The translations under genes and the position numbers were made by a program. 64,000 nt of DNA from Crotalaria pallida (Eukaryota > Streptophyta > Magnoliopsida > Fabales > Fabaceae), in the NCBI GenBank assembly GCA_037953625.1, contig CM075656.1, forward strand, positions 87,935,001 through 87,999,000, given 5' to 3'. The notes under the pieces are model-generated. The model saw only the letters and a program-made list of their open reading frames with translations, was not told the origin of the DNA and ran no database searches. Of the stretch, positions 46,884 to 57,123 are shown piece after piece (position 1 is the first letter of the stretch; each line of letters opens with the position of its first letter).

Positions 46884-48231
46884 AAAATCCTTGGAATGCA
46901 GCTAGACTTCGAATCTACTACAATTGAAAACCCCCTTCTGAGTGGATTGACAAGAGAAAGCAGTTTTTAGGATATTTCAATTCCAATAAGGCCTTTTGAG
47001 CCACTGTTGTCTTTAGTCAGTGTGAATGCTTTCTCGGTTATAAAGATTTGATGCTATAATAAACAAGAATTTCAGTTGGCATTTGTTGAGTTCTTTTTAT
47101 CGCCATTAAACCGAACTAACGGTTTAGAAGTGCAATATAAAACATAGTTTACATAAACCGATTAAACGGTTTAACGTCGTTTAACTCCACAAAACCGGTT
47201 TAACGGTTTAGTAGTGTAGTTCGGACATTTAATACAATGACAAGCCGGTTTAACGGTTTGGACTTGTGAGGAAACATCAGTCTAAACTCACAAAATCAAC
47301 GCTCAAAAGTCCAACTTCGAGGGGATTTTCCAATCCTATGGAAATTAATAAGACCAACTTAAAGTACACCACCTATTTGGCTAGCCACCTTGTAGGGAGT
47401 GAAATGGGTAAGAGGATGTCCTAAAAATCAATAAGAGACACCACCCATGTACTGATGGTAAGACTACTGTTAGACTTCTTTCGGAGTCTAATAAGGTTAA
47501 AAGGAATTTCCTTCGCTGGCTAGAAGAGAAATTACCAAATGTCTACCAAGTATGGGCACAAATTGAATACCAGACTTGAGCCCGTTTAAATAAAGGCAAT
47601 ACTTTTTCATTCATAAAGAAGAGAAGAAAGTTCATTTCTGAGAAATAATGCTTGCATAAATCCAGAAAATTTGAATGACATGTACGTGGAGAAACCGGTA
47701 TACCGGAAATACTACAAATTATCCAAATAAGGACACGTTTACCGGTTTAGCGGCAAGGTTCTTCAAGAACCCAAGTCCTTTCCCGTTTACCGGTATACCA
47801 GCTTAATGAGGCTTCAAAGAAAGTCGAAACCAATGTAAACCGGTTTACCGGTTTTTCCCTTTAATGCACGAGTATTGCAAAGCCTTATTTGAGGCCAAGT
47901 AAATCGGTGTCAGATATTGAGACCCTCCAAAAACAATAGTAAATCTGCTTACCAAAAAATCAGGAGAGCGTAAAGATACCGCGTTAAACCGGTTAACCGG
48001 TTAACCGGAGTATCGGAGCATCTGTCTTAAATCCTTCAGTAATGTGAAAAGAAAAGAGGTTCATCAGGACCCAGCCTTTTTTGACGAACTTAAACCGACA
48101 AGGAGGTATATTTAGAGGAATTACCGGTGTGATGATATGAGGCTCGAATGCTTCATAAAACCGGTTAAGCTTCTAATTGAGCTACTTCTCATGAAAACAA
48201 CAAAACCAAGGTTCATAATTATAAACCATGG
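46884..48231 (+). other. Noncoding internal region of the gag-only element
   Basis: No frame longer than noise and no pol motifs are present. It is studded with AAACCGGTTTA, TTACCGG and CGGTTTAACGG words (about 47105-48160), like the LTRs themselves. This seems to be a family feature rather than remains of pol. Confidence 0.7.
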
Positions 48232-48244
48232 TCTGGGGGGCAAT
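48232..48244 (+). other. Polypurine tract of the gag-only element
   Basis: TCTGGGGGGCAAT lies immediately before the 3' LTR, where plus-strand synthesis is primed. Confidence 0.7.
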
Positions 48245-48917
48245 TGTTATGGACCAGAAGTAGAACTATACTTCGATAAACCGGTTTATCAGTAAGGTCT
48301 AGCCCAGAGAGGATTTTTGACCTCATGAAACTGGTTAACTAGCATTAGAAGCCCTTTAAGTGCCCTAGTCTTCAGTAAATCGGCTTACCGGCATAAAAGC
48401 CTTCTTAAGGGCCCATGACACCTACAAACCGGATTACCGGTATGTGTGGCCCTTTAGTGACCCAAATCCTCTATTCCTCCAAACTGGTAAAGAAGAAGAC
48501 TTCTCAGTGACTAACATAGGATTCCTTACCTCCTTAAACCGGTATGGCGGTTTCTCAGAAGACTAGGCCATTAAGCCTGAATTCCTTGGATTCCACTATC
48601 ATGATGAGCAGCAACTCACCAATAATGACCCCTTTACTCCTGCCATTATCACTTGCCGTTAGCAGTAATTCGGCCACTCCATTGATGAGGAGGGAAACCC
48701 AACGGTAAGGATATCAGCTTATATAAGCAAGCAGGGGGTAACCAGGTATGCATCCTTCAATCCCACACAAACACACACACCACCCCAAAATCTACTAAGA
48801 ACGACAATAGAGCTGGTATCCTGGAAATCAGGGTGCCTATCTGCAGTCTGAAAGTAACAGTAGAACACTGGTATACTTGACCGATTAGTTCAAGTACAGA
48901 CGTTCTACAACAGAACA
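48245..48917 (+). repeat. 3' LTR of the gag-only element
   Basis: 673 bp, the same length as the 5' LTR, with about nine single-base differences scattered along it and no indels noticed. Confidence 0.9.
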
Positions 48918-48922
48918 CAACC

Positions 48923-49343
48923 CAAATGTATTTCTGGATTTGGCTTTGGTCTTTTTATTCATGTGTATCCAGATCATTCACGTCATTAAATTGATATCAC
49001 GCAATACTTGCATATGTGTATGCTGATGTGACGTGCCGTTAGCCACATCAGAATTTAACGTATTTTTTCCAATGGTAGGGACTAAAACCAAATTTTCAAA
49101 ACAATTAAAAATAAATTAAAGTTAAAAAAAACTACCAAAAATCAAAATCAAAACACTCTCAACCTTCGTAAAACTAAAAACATAAATAAACCTACCTTAT
49201 AAATAAGTCATCTCATCATCAATAAGAAAAGCATGTAATAATCATGTATGACCTTCATTTCTCCACAATTTTAAGACACCCCGGGCTACGTGTTTGTTTT
49301 TCTTTTTTTAATTAAAATTCTGGTTTTTGCTTATTTTTCAAAA
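48923..49343. other. AT-rich spacer
   Basis: No gene or clear repeat is seen apart from A- and T-rich runs. Confidence 0.4.
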
Positions 49344-49373
49344 ACCAGGACCTATGCCCGTGCCATACACGGG
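49344..49373 (-). other. Second Helitron-like 3' terminus
   Basis: Read on the minus strand: hairpin CCCGTG-TATGG-CACGGG (49373-49357), 8 nt, then CTGGT (49348-49344), followed by T. This fits the Helitron rule of a hairpin about 10-13 nt before CTRRT. The element body would extend to higher coordinates. Its 5' TC end was not found and no Rep/helicase is seen, so a nonautonomous or truncated copy is likely. Confidence 0.55.
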
Positions 49374-49402
49374 TTGGTATTTGTTTGAGTTTTGTTAATT
49401 TA

Positions 49403-50304
49403 GAGAGGTGTTATTTGCACCCTGCTCATTACTCCATACACTCAACTTTTATAATTTTTTACACCAAGTTTCTAATATTACCCTAATCATTACTATTCAC
49501 ATCCATATATCTATTATTTACACCCATTACTAATATTTACACCCCTAATCCTAAAAACCTATATATATCAATACTCACACCCTATATATCACTACTTGCA
49601 CCCAACTTCTTCTCCTTCTCAGATTACTGCATTTTTGGACAAGTTCGTGTCAATTTCTGTGATTCAAGTCTTTTATTATCATCAATGGACAGAACTGTTG
49701 GTACCACCGATGGTGCCGTATTGGATGGCACCACATCAAAGTTAACGAATCTAACTGTGCATAACAAGGATAAGTAAGGAACCGGAAACAATTTAGCTTT
49801 ACTCATCTAGAGACAAAAAAAACTACAGTATTCACAAATCAATAGAGATGCTCCATTGGTATAACTCTTTCTCTGGTACACTCGAATCAATAGTCACCAA
49901 TCCAGACTCCTCATCATATCCGAATCCAACCTCTTCTGAATCAACTGTTACCAACTTAATGAATTCAACCTCTTCTCGCACTCTGATTAAATTCACAATA
50001 ATGTTTTTAATGATTAAAAAGGTATGCAAGGTTTTGAGTGAGCAAAGTGGTGAACATGATTTTTATGGAGAAGAGGATCTGAGAAGAAGAAGAAGAAGAA
50101 GTTGGGTGCAAGTAGTGATATATAGGGTGTGAGTATTGATATATATAGGTTTTTAGGATTAGGGGTGTAAATATTAGTGATGGGTGTAAATAATAGATGT
50201 ATGGGTGTGAGTAGTAATGATTAGGGTAATATTGGAAACTTGGTGTAAAAAATTATAAAAATTGGGTGTATGGAGTAATGAATAGGGTGCAAATAACACC
50301 TCCC
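49403..50304. mobile_element. 902-bp element with ~220-bp terminal inverted repeats
   Basis: The arms 49403-49624 and about 50078-50304 are nearly exact inverses, beginning GAGAGGTGTTATTTGCACCC. TTAATTTA flanks both ends (49395-49402, 50305-50312). An 8-bp duplication suggests hAT, while a TTA-only reading would suit PIF/Harbinger; long arms are more usual in Mutator-like or foldback elements. Inside each arm a GGGTGTAA(A/G)TA word recurs many times. The core (49625-50077) is not recognised; its minus frames, for example 49624-49806, do not look conserved. Confidence 0.8.
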
Positions 50305-50494
50305 TTAATTTAAGAGTGCAAAAAATTAAGTGTATATTGAAAATTTGAGTGTGGTAGCAAAATTATTAATGATATTATCAAAATTGTGTTAATTAATTTC
50401 TATATTTGGAAATGAGTCTAATCATTCCCAAATACTTAAAATTCTTGATCTTTATTAATTATGAGTTATGACTTTAATGTCTTAAGTTTTCTTA

Positions 50495-50789
50495 CTCCCT
50501 CTGATCCTTATTATAGGGCATACTTAACCGAATTACACATATCAAGGAAAGTGGTTAGTTTTATGAATTCTATGAGAATATATTGTAACATTACAATTTT
50601 ACCCCCTTAACTTTTCTTGGAAACTTCGCACTCATTAATGAACAACAAAAAATACATAGATAGTCAAAGCATTTAATAAGGGCAAAAAAGAGAAAAATCA
50701 ATAAATGATGCATAGAAAATATAAAGTGACTTATAATTAGGACCAAGGAAACTTTCTAGAATGTGACCTATATATAGGACCGGAGGGAG
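50495..50789. mobile_element. Stowaway MITE, TA target duplication
   Basis: Terminal inverted repeats CTCCCTCTGATCCTTATTAT and the inverse of ...ATATAGGACCGGAGGGAG enclose 295 bp. TA lies on both sides (50493-50494 and 50790-50791). The CTCCCTC start is the Stowaway (Tc1/mariner-derived) signature. Confidence 0.88.
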
Positions 50790-50791
50790 TA

Positions 50792-51575
50792 TGTTGTAAA
50801 TATTTTCTTAATCATTAGACCTATTTCCAAATATTTCATTAACAGCGAGCTCAATTGACAAGTCTTAGAGGCATTTTCATACATTGTTTCTTTAGAAACA
50901 TATGTTTAATTTAATATTTGGAACATTCCTGTAGATTTTAATAGCATTTTGAGATTGCTTTATTTTTAGCTTCCGCACTGATTTTAATATATTACCGGTA
51001 TAAGTTATATTTAATGGCTTATTATTTCAACATTCTGGATATTATATTTTATCAAGTTTGACATCAGGATTGAGAAAATGTATTTATATTTGAATTTTGA
51101 TATTTTTTTCTTACACAATAGCTGTCTGTAAGGACCGTTAACTTTATTATTATTTCAAGATTCTGAATATTATATTTAATCAAGTTTGACATCAGGATTG
51201 AAAAAATGTATTTACATTTGAATTTTGATACTTTTTCTTACACAATAACTATCTGTAGGATCTGTAACTTTATTATTTTTCAATCAGTTTTGAGTAATTA
51301 AAAATACAATATTGATGTACTTAAGTGTATTTTATTTTTAGGATCATCAAACTTTTAGTTATAATGCAAAATATTTACACACATTAATTCACAAATGAAT
51401 AATAATAATATTATATGAGAAAAAAAGAAGGGCTGAAGTTTTGGCGGGTTGGGTGGGAAAGGAGAGAATGAAGATTATGTTATTTTATATATAGTGATAA
51501 ACATGTTATTTTATATACAGTGATAACCATAATTTAATATGTTTGTTTGTCAATGCATGTTACAATTTTATATTA
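50792..51575. other. AT-rich spacer with a 127-bp tandem duplication
   Basis: No gene. The tandem duplication is listed separately. Confidence 0.4.
51021..51272. repeat. 127-bp tandem duplication
   Basis: Copy A 51021-51147 and copy B 51148-51272 share ATTATTTCAA, ATTATATTT, ATCAAGTTTGACATCAGGAT, TTTGAATTTTGAT and CTTACACAATA in order with few changes. The start of a third copy (ATTATTTTTCAA) appears at 51272. Confidence 0.85.
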
Positions 51576-51711
51576 TTCCCTCTGTTTCATATGTAATGTT
51601 GTTTTAACATTTGTACTATGTTTCATAAGTCTTGTTATTTTATAAACTCAATACATAATTAATGCTATTTTTTCAAACACACCTCTATTACTACATATGA
51701 AAGGGAGGGAG
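51576..51711. mobile_element. Short Stowaway-like MITE
   Basis: TTCCCTCTGTTTCATATG and the inverse of CATATGAAAGGGAGGGAG enclose 136 bp, with TA outside. It is a deletion derivative of the family split at 43598-44575: both share a TAAACTCAATACATAATTAA interior. Confidence 0.8.
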
Positions 51712-51713
51712 TA

Positions 51714-52298
51714 TATTTTTGGAAAATAATTAAAATATAACATTTTCCTCGTAGAACTTGTAAATTATTTTTGGCAAGATTATTTTTTTAAATCATGTAG
51801 TTTTCTTATTTTATCCTTATCACTTTAACACATTAGCTACCTCTTATCACCATATATCACCATACATTTTTTTTTTTAATTTACTCGGTAAAAATAATTT
51901 TCTTTACACTGTCTAAACAAAACATACTAACTTACTAACTTAAATTCATTTTCAGCTACAAAACTCAAACATAAACAAATTATCACTACTAAATTTTTTT
52001 TTTATATATATAATCACAAATAAAAATAATCATAATCTAATTTTATTAGTTATACCAAACACGTAGTCTGTGTCTACTTCTTTCAGCATGGTATTGTTAA
52101 CTTGCAATTGAGGAACACCACACTTAAACTTGATCTTACTGTTACCCTCTTGCATTATTGTTTTTTTTTTTTTTTTTCAATTCAAACGGATGCTATTTAC
52201 TACATACGACTATTAAGTTTATGCAATGTACTTTTGATGAGTAATCCTGCTTTTGCATCATTACTCATCTATACGAGAAACTAGTTGATTGATTGCTA
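51714..52298. other. AT-rich spacer
   Basis: No gene or clear repeat is seen. A T(17) run lies near 52162-52178. Confidence 0.4.
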
Positions 52299-52307
52299 AT
52301 TATATAA

Positions 52308-54204
52308 GGCTTAATTATATCTGGAGTCTTTGTAGTTTGGATCTCTTTTGTGAGATATCTTTATGCTTTTTTTTTCAATGAATATATCCATGTAATTTAC
52401 TCCGGTTAGGTATTTGCCCTCAACTCCTTTTCCGGCGAGTTTTTGGATGAGCTGGACCGCCGGAGCTCCACCTAGAGCTGACACGTGGTAGTCTTTTAAT
52501 TTTTTTTAAATTAAAAAAAAAATAATGCTTAATTATGTCTGGGGTCCCTGTAGTTTGGACCTTTTTTGTGAGATACCCCTATGTTTTTTTTTTTTCAATG
52601 AATATACCCCTATAGTTTACTCCGGTTAGGTATTTTCCCCAGCTCCTTTTCCGATGAGCTTTTGGATGAGTTGGACCGCCGGAGCTCCACCTGGAACCAC
52701 GTGTTATACATGTGACACTATGTTGCACCAATACGGGTACGGTACCGGATACGGGTACAGTACCGAGTACGAGGTACGACATTTTCTAAAAAACTAGGAT
52801 TCGGGTACGACAATATAATTCTAATTTTATAAATAAATATATATAAGCAAGGTGAAAATAAACGATTTTGACATTGAAATAGCATATGAGTATCGTAAAA
52901 TTATAGGTTGATGCTCAAAATAAGTCAAGATATAAGTCCGAAAGATTGATTATAACATTAAAAAATATATTATAAGCCAAAAATTACATTATTGGTAAGA
53001 TCCACACCTAAAATATACCTTAACATACTAGTTACAAGTATCCAGGAGTACGGTACGTGTACTGGTACCCAAGGTGTACCGGGTACGGGTATGTCACCAG
53101 TTTAGGAGTACCCATGTTTCAAAGCGTGGCAGTCACTTAAATTTTTTTGTTTAAATTGAAAAAAAAATAATAAAACAATAGAATAAACTAATAAACTACA
53201 AACAAAAAAAACAATCAAAATCAATTTGCTGATATTGCAAAGATTGAATTCTATGATTTAGATAAAATGATGTGTCAAAGGATTAATGTCTGTGCTTGAT
53301 TAATCAATTTTCTGGAAATGAAAACACTATATGTCCCTTGACATAGGTATATGCTTTTGTATGTATCTTCATTTTTCAAAGTCTCATCTTCTACTTCACC
53401 TGTTTCTATTCTATTTGATGTTTCTTTTTTTATTATTTTTATAAAAAAAAATGTCAATTGTTCTTGTGTTGCTCATTTTCGCATGCCACCTTGATCCTAA
53501 ATGGTGACCTCGAAGAAGCTGCAGATCTGGAGCTGGAGGACTTCATGACTGAAAAGAAGAAGAAGAAGAACCGAACGACTGCTGGAGGAAGAAGATGACA
53601 GCTACACCGTGGGATATGAAGTGAGAACGCCAGAGGGAGATGCTGGTTGTGAGTGAGAGAAAAAGAACGAGGAAGATGGATGTATCGAATGGAAGGAAAT
53701 GGGAAGGATTATAATAACCCACGTTTTTTTTTTAGTTTATTAGTTTATTCTATTGTTTTATTATTTTTTTAATTTAAAAAAAATATTTAAGTGACTGCCA
53801 CGTGTATAACACTTGGCTCCAGGTGGAGCTCCGGCAGTCCAACTCACCCAAAAACTCGCGGAAAAGGAGCTGGGGGCAAATACTTAACCAGAGTAAACTA
53901 TAGGGGTATATTCATTGAAAAAAAAAGCATAGGGGTATTTCACAAAAGAGGTCCAAACTACAGGGACCCCAGACATAACTAAGCCTTATTTTTTTTTTAA
54001 TTTAAAAAAAATTTAAGAGACTGTCATGTGTCAGCTCCAGGTGGAGCTCCGGCGGTCCAGCTCACCCAAAAACTCGCCGGAAAAGGAGCTGGGGGAAAAT
54101 ACCTAACCGGAGTAAACTACATGAGTATATTCATTGGAAAAAAAAAATATAGGGGTATCTCACAAAAGAGGTATAAACTACGGAAGCCCAGACATAAATA
54201 AGTC
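52308..54204. mobile_element. Mutator-like/foldback element with doubled terminal repeats, 9-bp target duplication
   Basis: ATTATATAA flanks the element exactly at 52299-52307 and 54205-54213; a 9-bp duplication is the Mutator-like hallmark. Each end holds two tandem units of about 215 bp (52308-52523, 52524-52716; and, inverted, 53770-53988, 53989-54204) with blocks such as GTCTGGGGTCCCTGTAGTTT, TACTCCGGTTAGGTATTT and GGACCGCCGGAGCTCCACCT. The inner pair reads as a similar element sitting in the centre of the outer pair. The core 53206-53724 has a GAA-rich coding-like stretch (about 53505-53700) that I do not recognise. The left inner arm is broken by another insertion (52717-53123). Confidence 0.82.
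52717..53123. mobile_element. Insertion inside the Mutator-like element (hAT-like, GTAC-rich)
   Basis: About 405 bp interrupts the left inner arm: the right arm reads straight through ACTGCCACGTGTATAACAC, while on the left that sequence is split. Both ends of the insert are dense in GGGTAC/GTACCG words, and the outer 20 bp are loosely inverse (TGTTGCACCAATACGGGTAC against TGTTTCAAACATGGGTAC). The flanking 8 bases (ATGTGACA, GCGTGGCA) could be a diverged duplication. Confidence 0.55.
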
Positions 54205-54213
54205 ATTATATAA

Positions 54214-55051
54214 TGTAAATATATTCTTGGAGTTAAAAGAAAGCCAGGCATATATATTTAAGGCCACCCGGTAATAGAAAAGAGAGTGACTGCAAATTAA
54301 AGATGGAACAAACAAAATCTATCCAAGAGTTATGAGGTAATTGGAATATCAATGTTCTTGTGGACTGAAATTAGAATATAGAATAGAGTTTTGCAATCAC
54401 TGCCTTCATCATGTTGATAAAGTCTGACTACGTCCAAATATTTGGTAAGCGTTATTCTATTCATATCGTGGACAATATTGTAGATTCTCACGTCACACGT
54501 CGTCTTATCCCAGAATTAAGATTTTCTTTATTTGCTTGTCCATTTCCTTATCCCAAAATATATGTTATTTCATGTTTCATTCCATTTTGATTAATAATAA
54601 ATTATGAATTCATTAAATTTTATAATAATATCATATTTTATTAATCAATTAGAAAAAATAAAATATGAAGTGACACAGGTTATGAACAGCAAATATTATT
54701 CATAATGTAAAAATATGAGTAATACTTGAACTATTATGTGAGTTATTGTATACTATTATATACTCCTTTCATGCCAACAAATTTTTACAAAATTTGTAAA
54801 AGATACTTTTTTAAATCAAAGTTGAAATAATTAATAAAAATTAATATTGTATAATATATATATATATATATTCTATAATTAATAATTATATGTTATTATC
54901 AAAATGATCATACATACTAAATTTCAGATCATTTGGAGATTCATAGATATGTATGTAATCTAATAATCCATATTTACTTATAAATAACGTATTATCCGTT
55001 AAAATAAAATAGTCTGATGAAATATCAAATAATTTTTAGAGATTAATAGGT
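54214..55051. other. AT-rich spacer
   Basis: No gene is seen. A (TA)n run lies near 54855-54871. Confidence 0.4.
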
Positions 55052-55199
55052 ATGCACTGACAGTGTAAAGTTTTTTACACCATCAGTTCATCATCCACCA
55101 TTCGTTTGTATTACTTTAATCTAAAAGTCAACGACCATACACGGATGAAAGGTGGATGATACACTGATGGTTTAAAAACCCTTTACACTGTCGGTGCAT
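55052..55199. mobile_element. Small MITE
   Basis: ATGCACTGACAGTGTAAAG at the left is inverted at the right (CTTTACACTGTCGGTGCAT), and the inverse match continues with TTTTTACACCATCAGT and TCATCCACC for about 45 bp. The core is about 50 bp. A diverged remnant may lie at 44682-44778. Confidence 0.75.
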
Positions 55200-55544
55200 T
55201 TTCCATTTTCTCTAAATTTTATATTCTATGAAATTTTGTAGACTTGATCTACTTGATAATAACATACAATTCAACTGTTAGATTGACAAATTTCATAATA
55301 TATAAAAAGTTAATTATGTAAATGTATAAGTGACCAAGTTTTACACCTGGTGTCAACGGATTCTAACTCATATTTTAAATACAAATAGGGGTTGTTTTTG
55401 TTGACATACGGTTAATTGTGAGTATGTTATACACGGTTTCTTTATCACTGTGGAGGGGGCTATGTACTGTGTTTTTCTCTTTTGAGAAAAGCACTGATTA
55501 TTCTTGTACTCTTTTATGGTTTGCTGGAGTCTGCCTTATATTTT
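55200..55544. other. AT-rich spacer
   Basis: No gene or clear repeat is seen. Confidence 0.4.
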
Positions 55545-56526
55545 TTGCAAGAGAATAAAGTTGCTCCCGATAACAGTAGAGAAGTTATCTTCTCAATTCC
55601 ACTAAAATTAAGACACGTGTTCTAATTTTAATTTGTTTTTATTTTATTTTTAATCTTCGTATCTTCTAACCTCCCTGTTCCTGCTCTCTTCCTCTTCTCC
55701 AAACATCTTCATCCCAAACCACAATATACAAGAATAAATTTCAATCCGGAAAAAAAAAGAAAGATGAAATTACAATACTTTAGCCATTACCGTACTCATA
55801 CTCCCCCAAAAGCCAAAGTTCTCAAACTCAACAATTGAAAGAAATCAAAAGAAAATTCAGCTTCAACGTCACAGAACCCAACCACCACAACGACTGGTCC
55901 TTGTTAAAGCACAAACTGCACGTCTCGCGTCACAGCCCATTACTGTTGAGCTTCGGCATATCCATGTCCATCACTTCCATCTTTGTGCTCGAGCTCGTGC
56001 CTTGTGGCCACCACCAGAAGCGAACTAGCTAGCAAGCGGATCGCCACCAGCGTTGCCATCACTACTCTGAGCAGAGTTGAGGTAAGTTGCCGTGACTTCA
56101 CTAATTACGCCACAGACCTTCGTGCTCGTTGTTGGACAACCACCATCCCGTGTTTGTTTCACAGTAGAGTGACAGAAAACTGAAACTAAGGATTCATTCG
56201 ACAATATGGTTGTGGCATAGGATACTAAGTATAAATTTTCTAAGGCAATGCACTTTGGTCAGTTTTTCTCTTGTACCTTCTCTAATCCATGAAGGAAGAA
56301 GGTAATCTTAATTGTTTCCTTCACTATTGGAATACCTTTCTCCTGGTTATGTTGGTTTTGTTTAATCTATACATTTGGGAAATATAAGGTGTTTTGACTC
56401 TTCTCCGTATGCATTAATTATGCTTATTTGTTCAAACAGTTCATTGGAACACGTGGCTTAATTTTAGTGGAATTGAGAAGATAACTTCTATGCTGTTATC
56501 AGGAGCAACTTTATTCTCTTTTGCAA
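55545..56526. mobile_element. ~980-bp TIR element with a GC-richer core
   Basis: Arms of about 75 bp are inverse: GAGAATAAAGTTGCTCCCGA, TAACAGTAGAGAAGTTATCT and CAATTCCACTAAAATTAAG at the left, and their complement at 56450-56526. The core 55830-56180 is GC-richer and resembles a leader plus start of a coding exon (frames at 55835 and 55983), possibly a captured gene piece; I do not recognise it. No clear target duplication was found. Confidence 0.65.
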
Positions 56527-56764
56527 TCTAGCAATAAAATTTTGTCTTATTAAAAAAATCAATGAATCATATATTATATTATCATTTGATGACTTGGAAA
56601 GAGTATAATATTATTTTATCCTATAATAAAAAAAAATGTGAAAGAAAAGTTGCCACATTAGAGTGTGTGTATATATATATATAATATCATCAATTAGCTA
56701 AGTAAGAAAAGTAAGAATATTTCAAAGACAGATTCCTATTATATATTACAATAATGTTACATGT

Positions 56765-56833
56765 ACATCCAGAATTGACATCTGGATACATCCAGAATTA
56801 ACATCTGGATACATCCAGAATTAACATCTGGAT
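56765..56833. repeat. Three tandem copies of a 23-bp palindromic unit
   Basis: ACATCCAGAATTAACATCTGG with two more bases (AT) is repeated at 56765-56787, 56788-56810 and 56811-56833; the first copy has one G for A. The unit is close to self-complementary around its AATT centre, so the array can fold in several ways. Confidence 0.9.
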
Positions 56834-57123
56834 GTACATCTGTTTGTCTTATGTGCATAAATAAATTATTGATTAACTAATTACAATTCATGTAATTATT
56901 TTTCTGAACCTTAGCTTTTTATTTATTATCATAACTTTGATTTTGAACAATAAATTTTGTTCATTTATACTATTTTTGTAAGACAAAGGGAGTAATTTTT
57001 TAATTTTCTTTATTTTCTTTTTAAAGGCACTTGCATGCATTAAGGATCCGAGAGAGGTGTAAATGCATTTTAATAAAAAGTTTTATTTTTTGTTGTCAAT
57101 AGTACAAAAAATATTCATTCTAC

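Larger units (their letters stand above)
45123..48917 (+). mobile_element. Complete gag-only LTR retrotransposon (TR-GAG type, Ty3/gypsy-like)
   Basis: The element is 3795 bp with two 673-bp LTRs and an exact 5-bp target duplication CAACC (45118-45122 and 48918-48922). After the 5' LTR comes a short primer-binding-type region, a single gag ORF, then about 1.35 kb of noncoding sequence, the polypurine tract and the 3' LTR. No protease, RT, RNase H or integrase is present, so it must rely on enzymes from another element. The LTRs differ by about nine bases by my count (about 98.7% identity), which implies recent insertion. The layout is that of the TR-GAG group described in plants. Confidence 0.9.
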
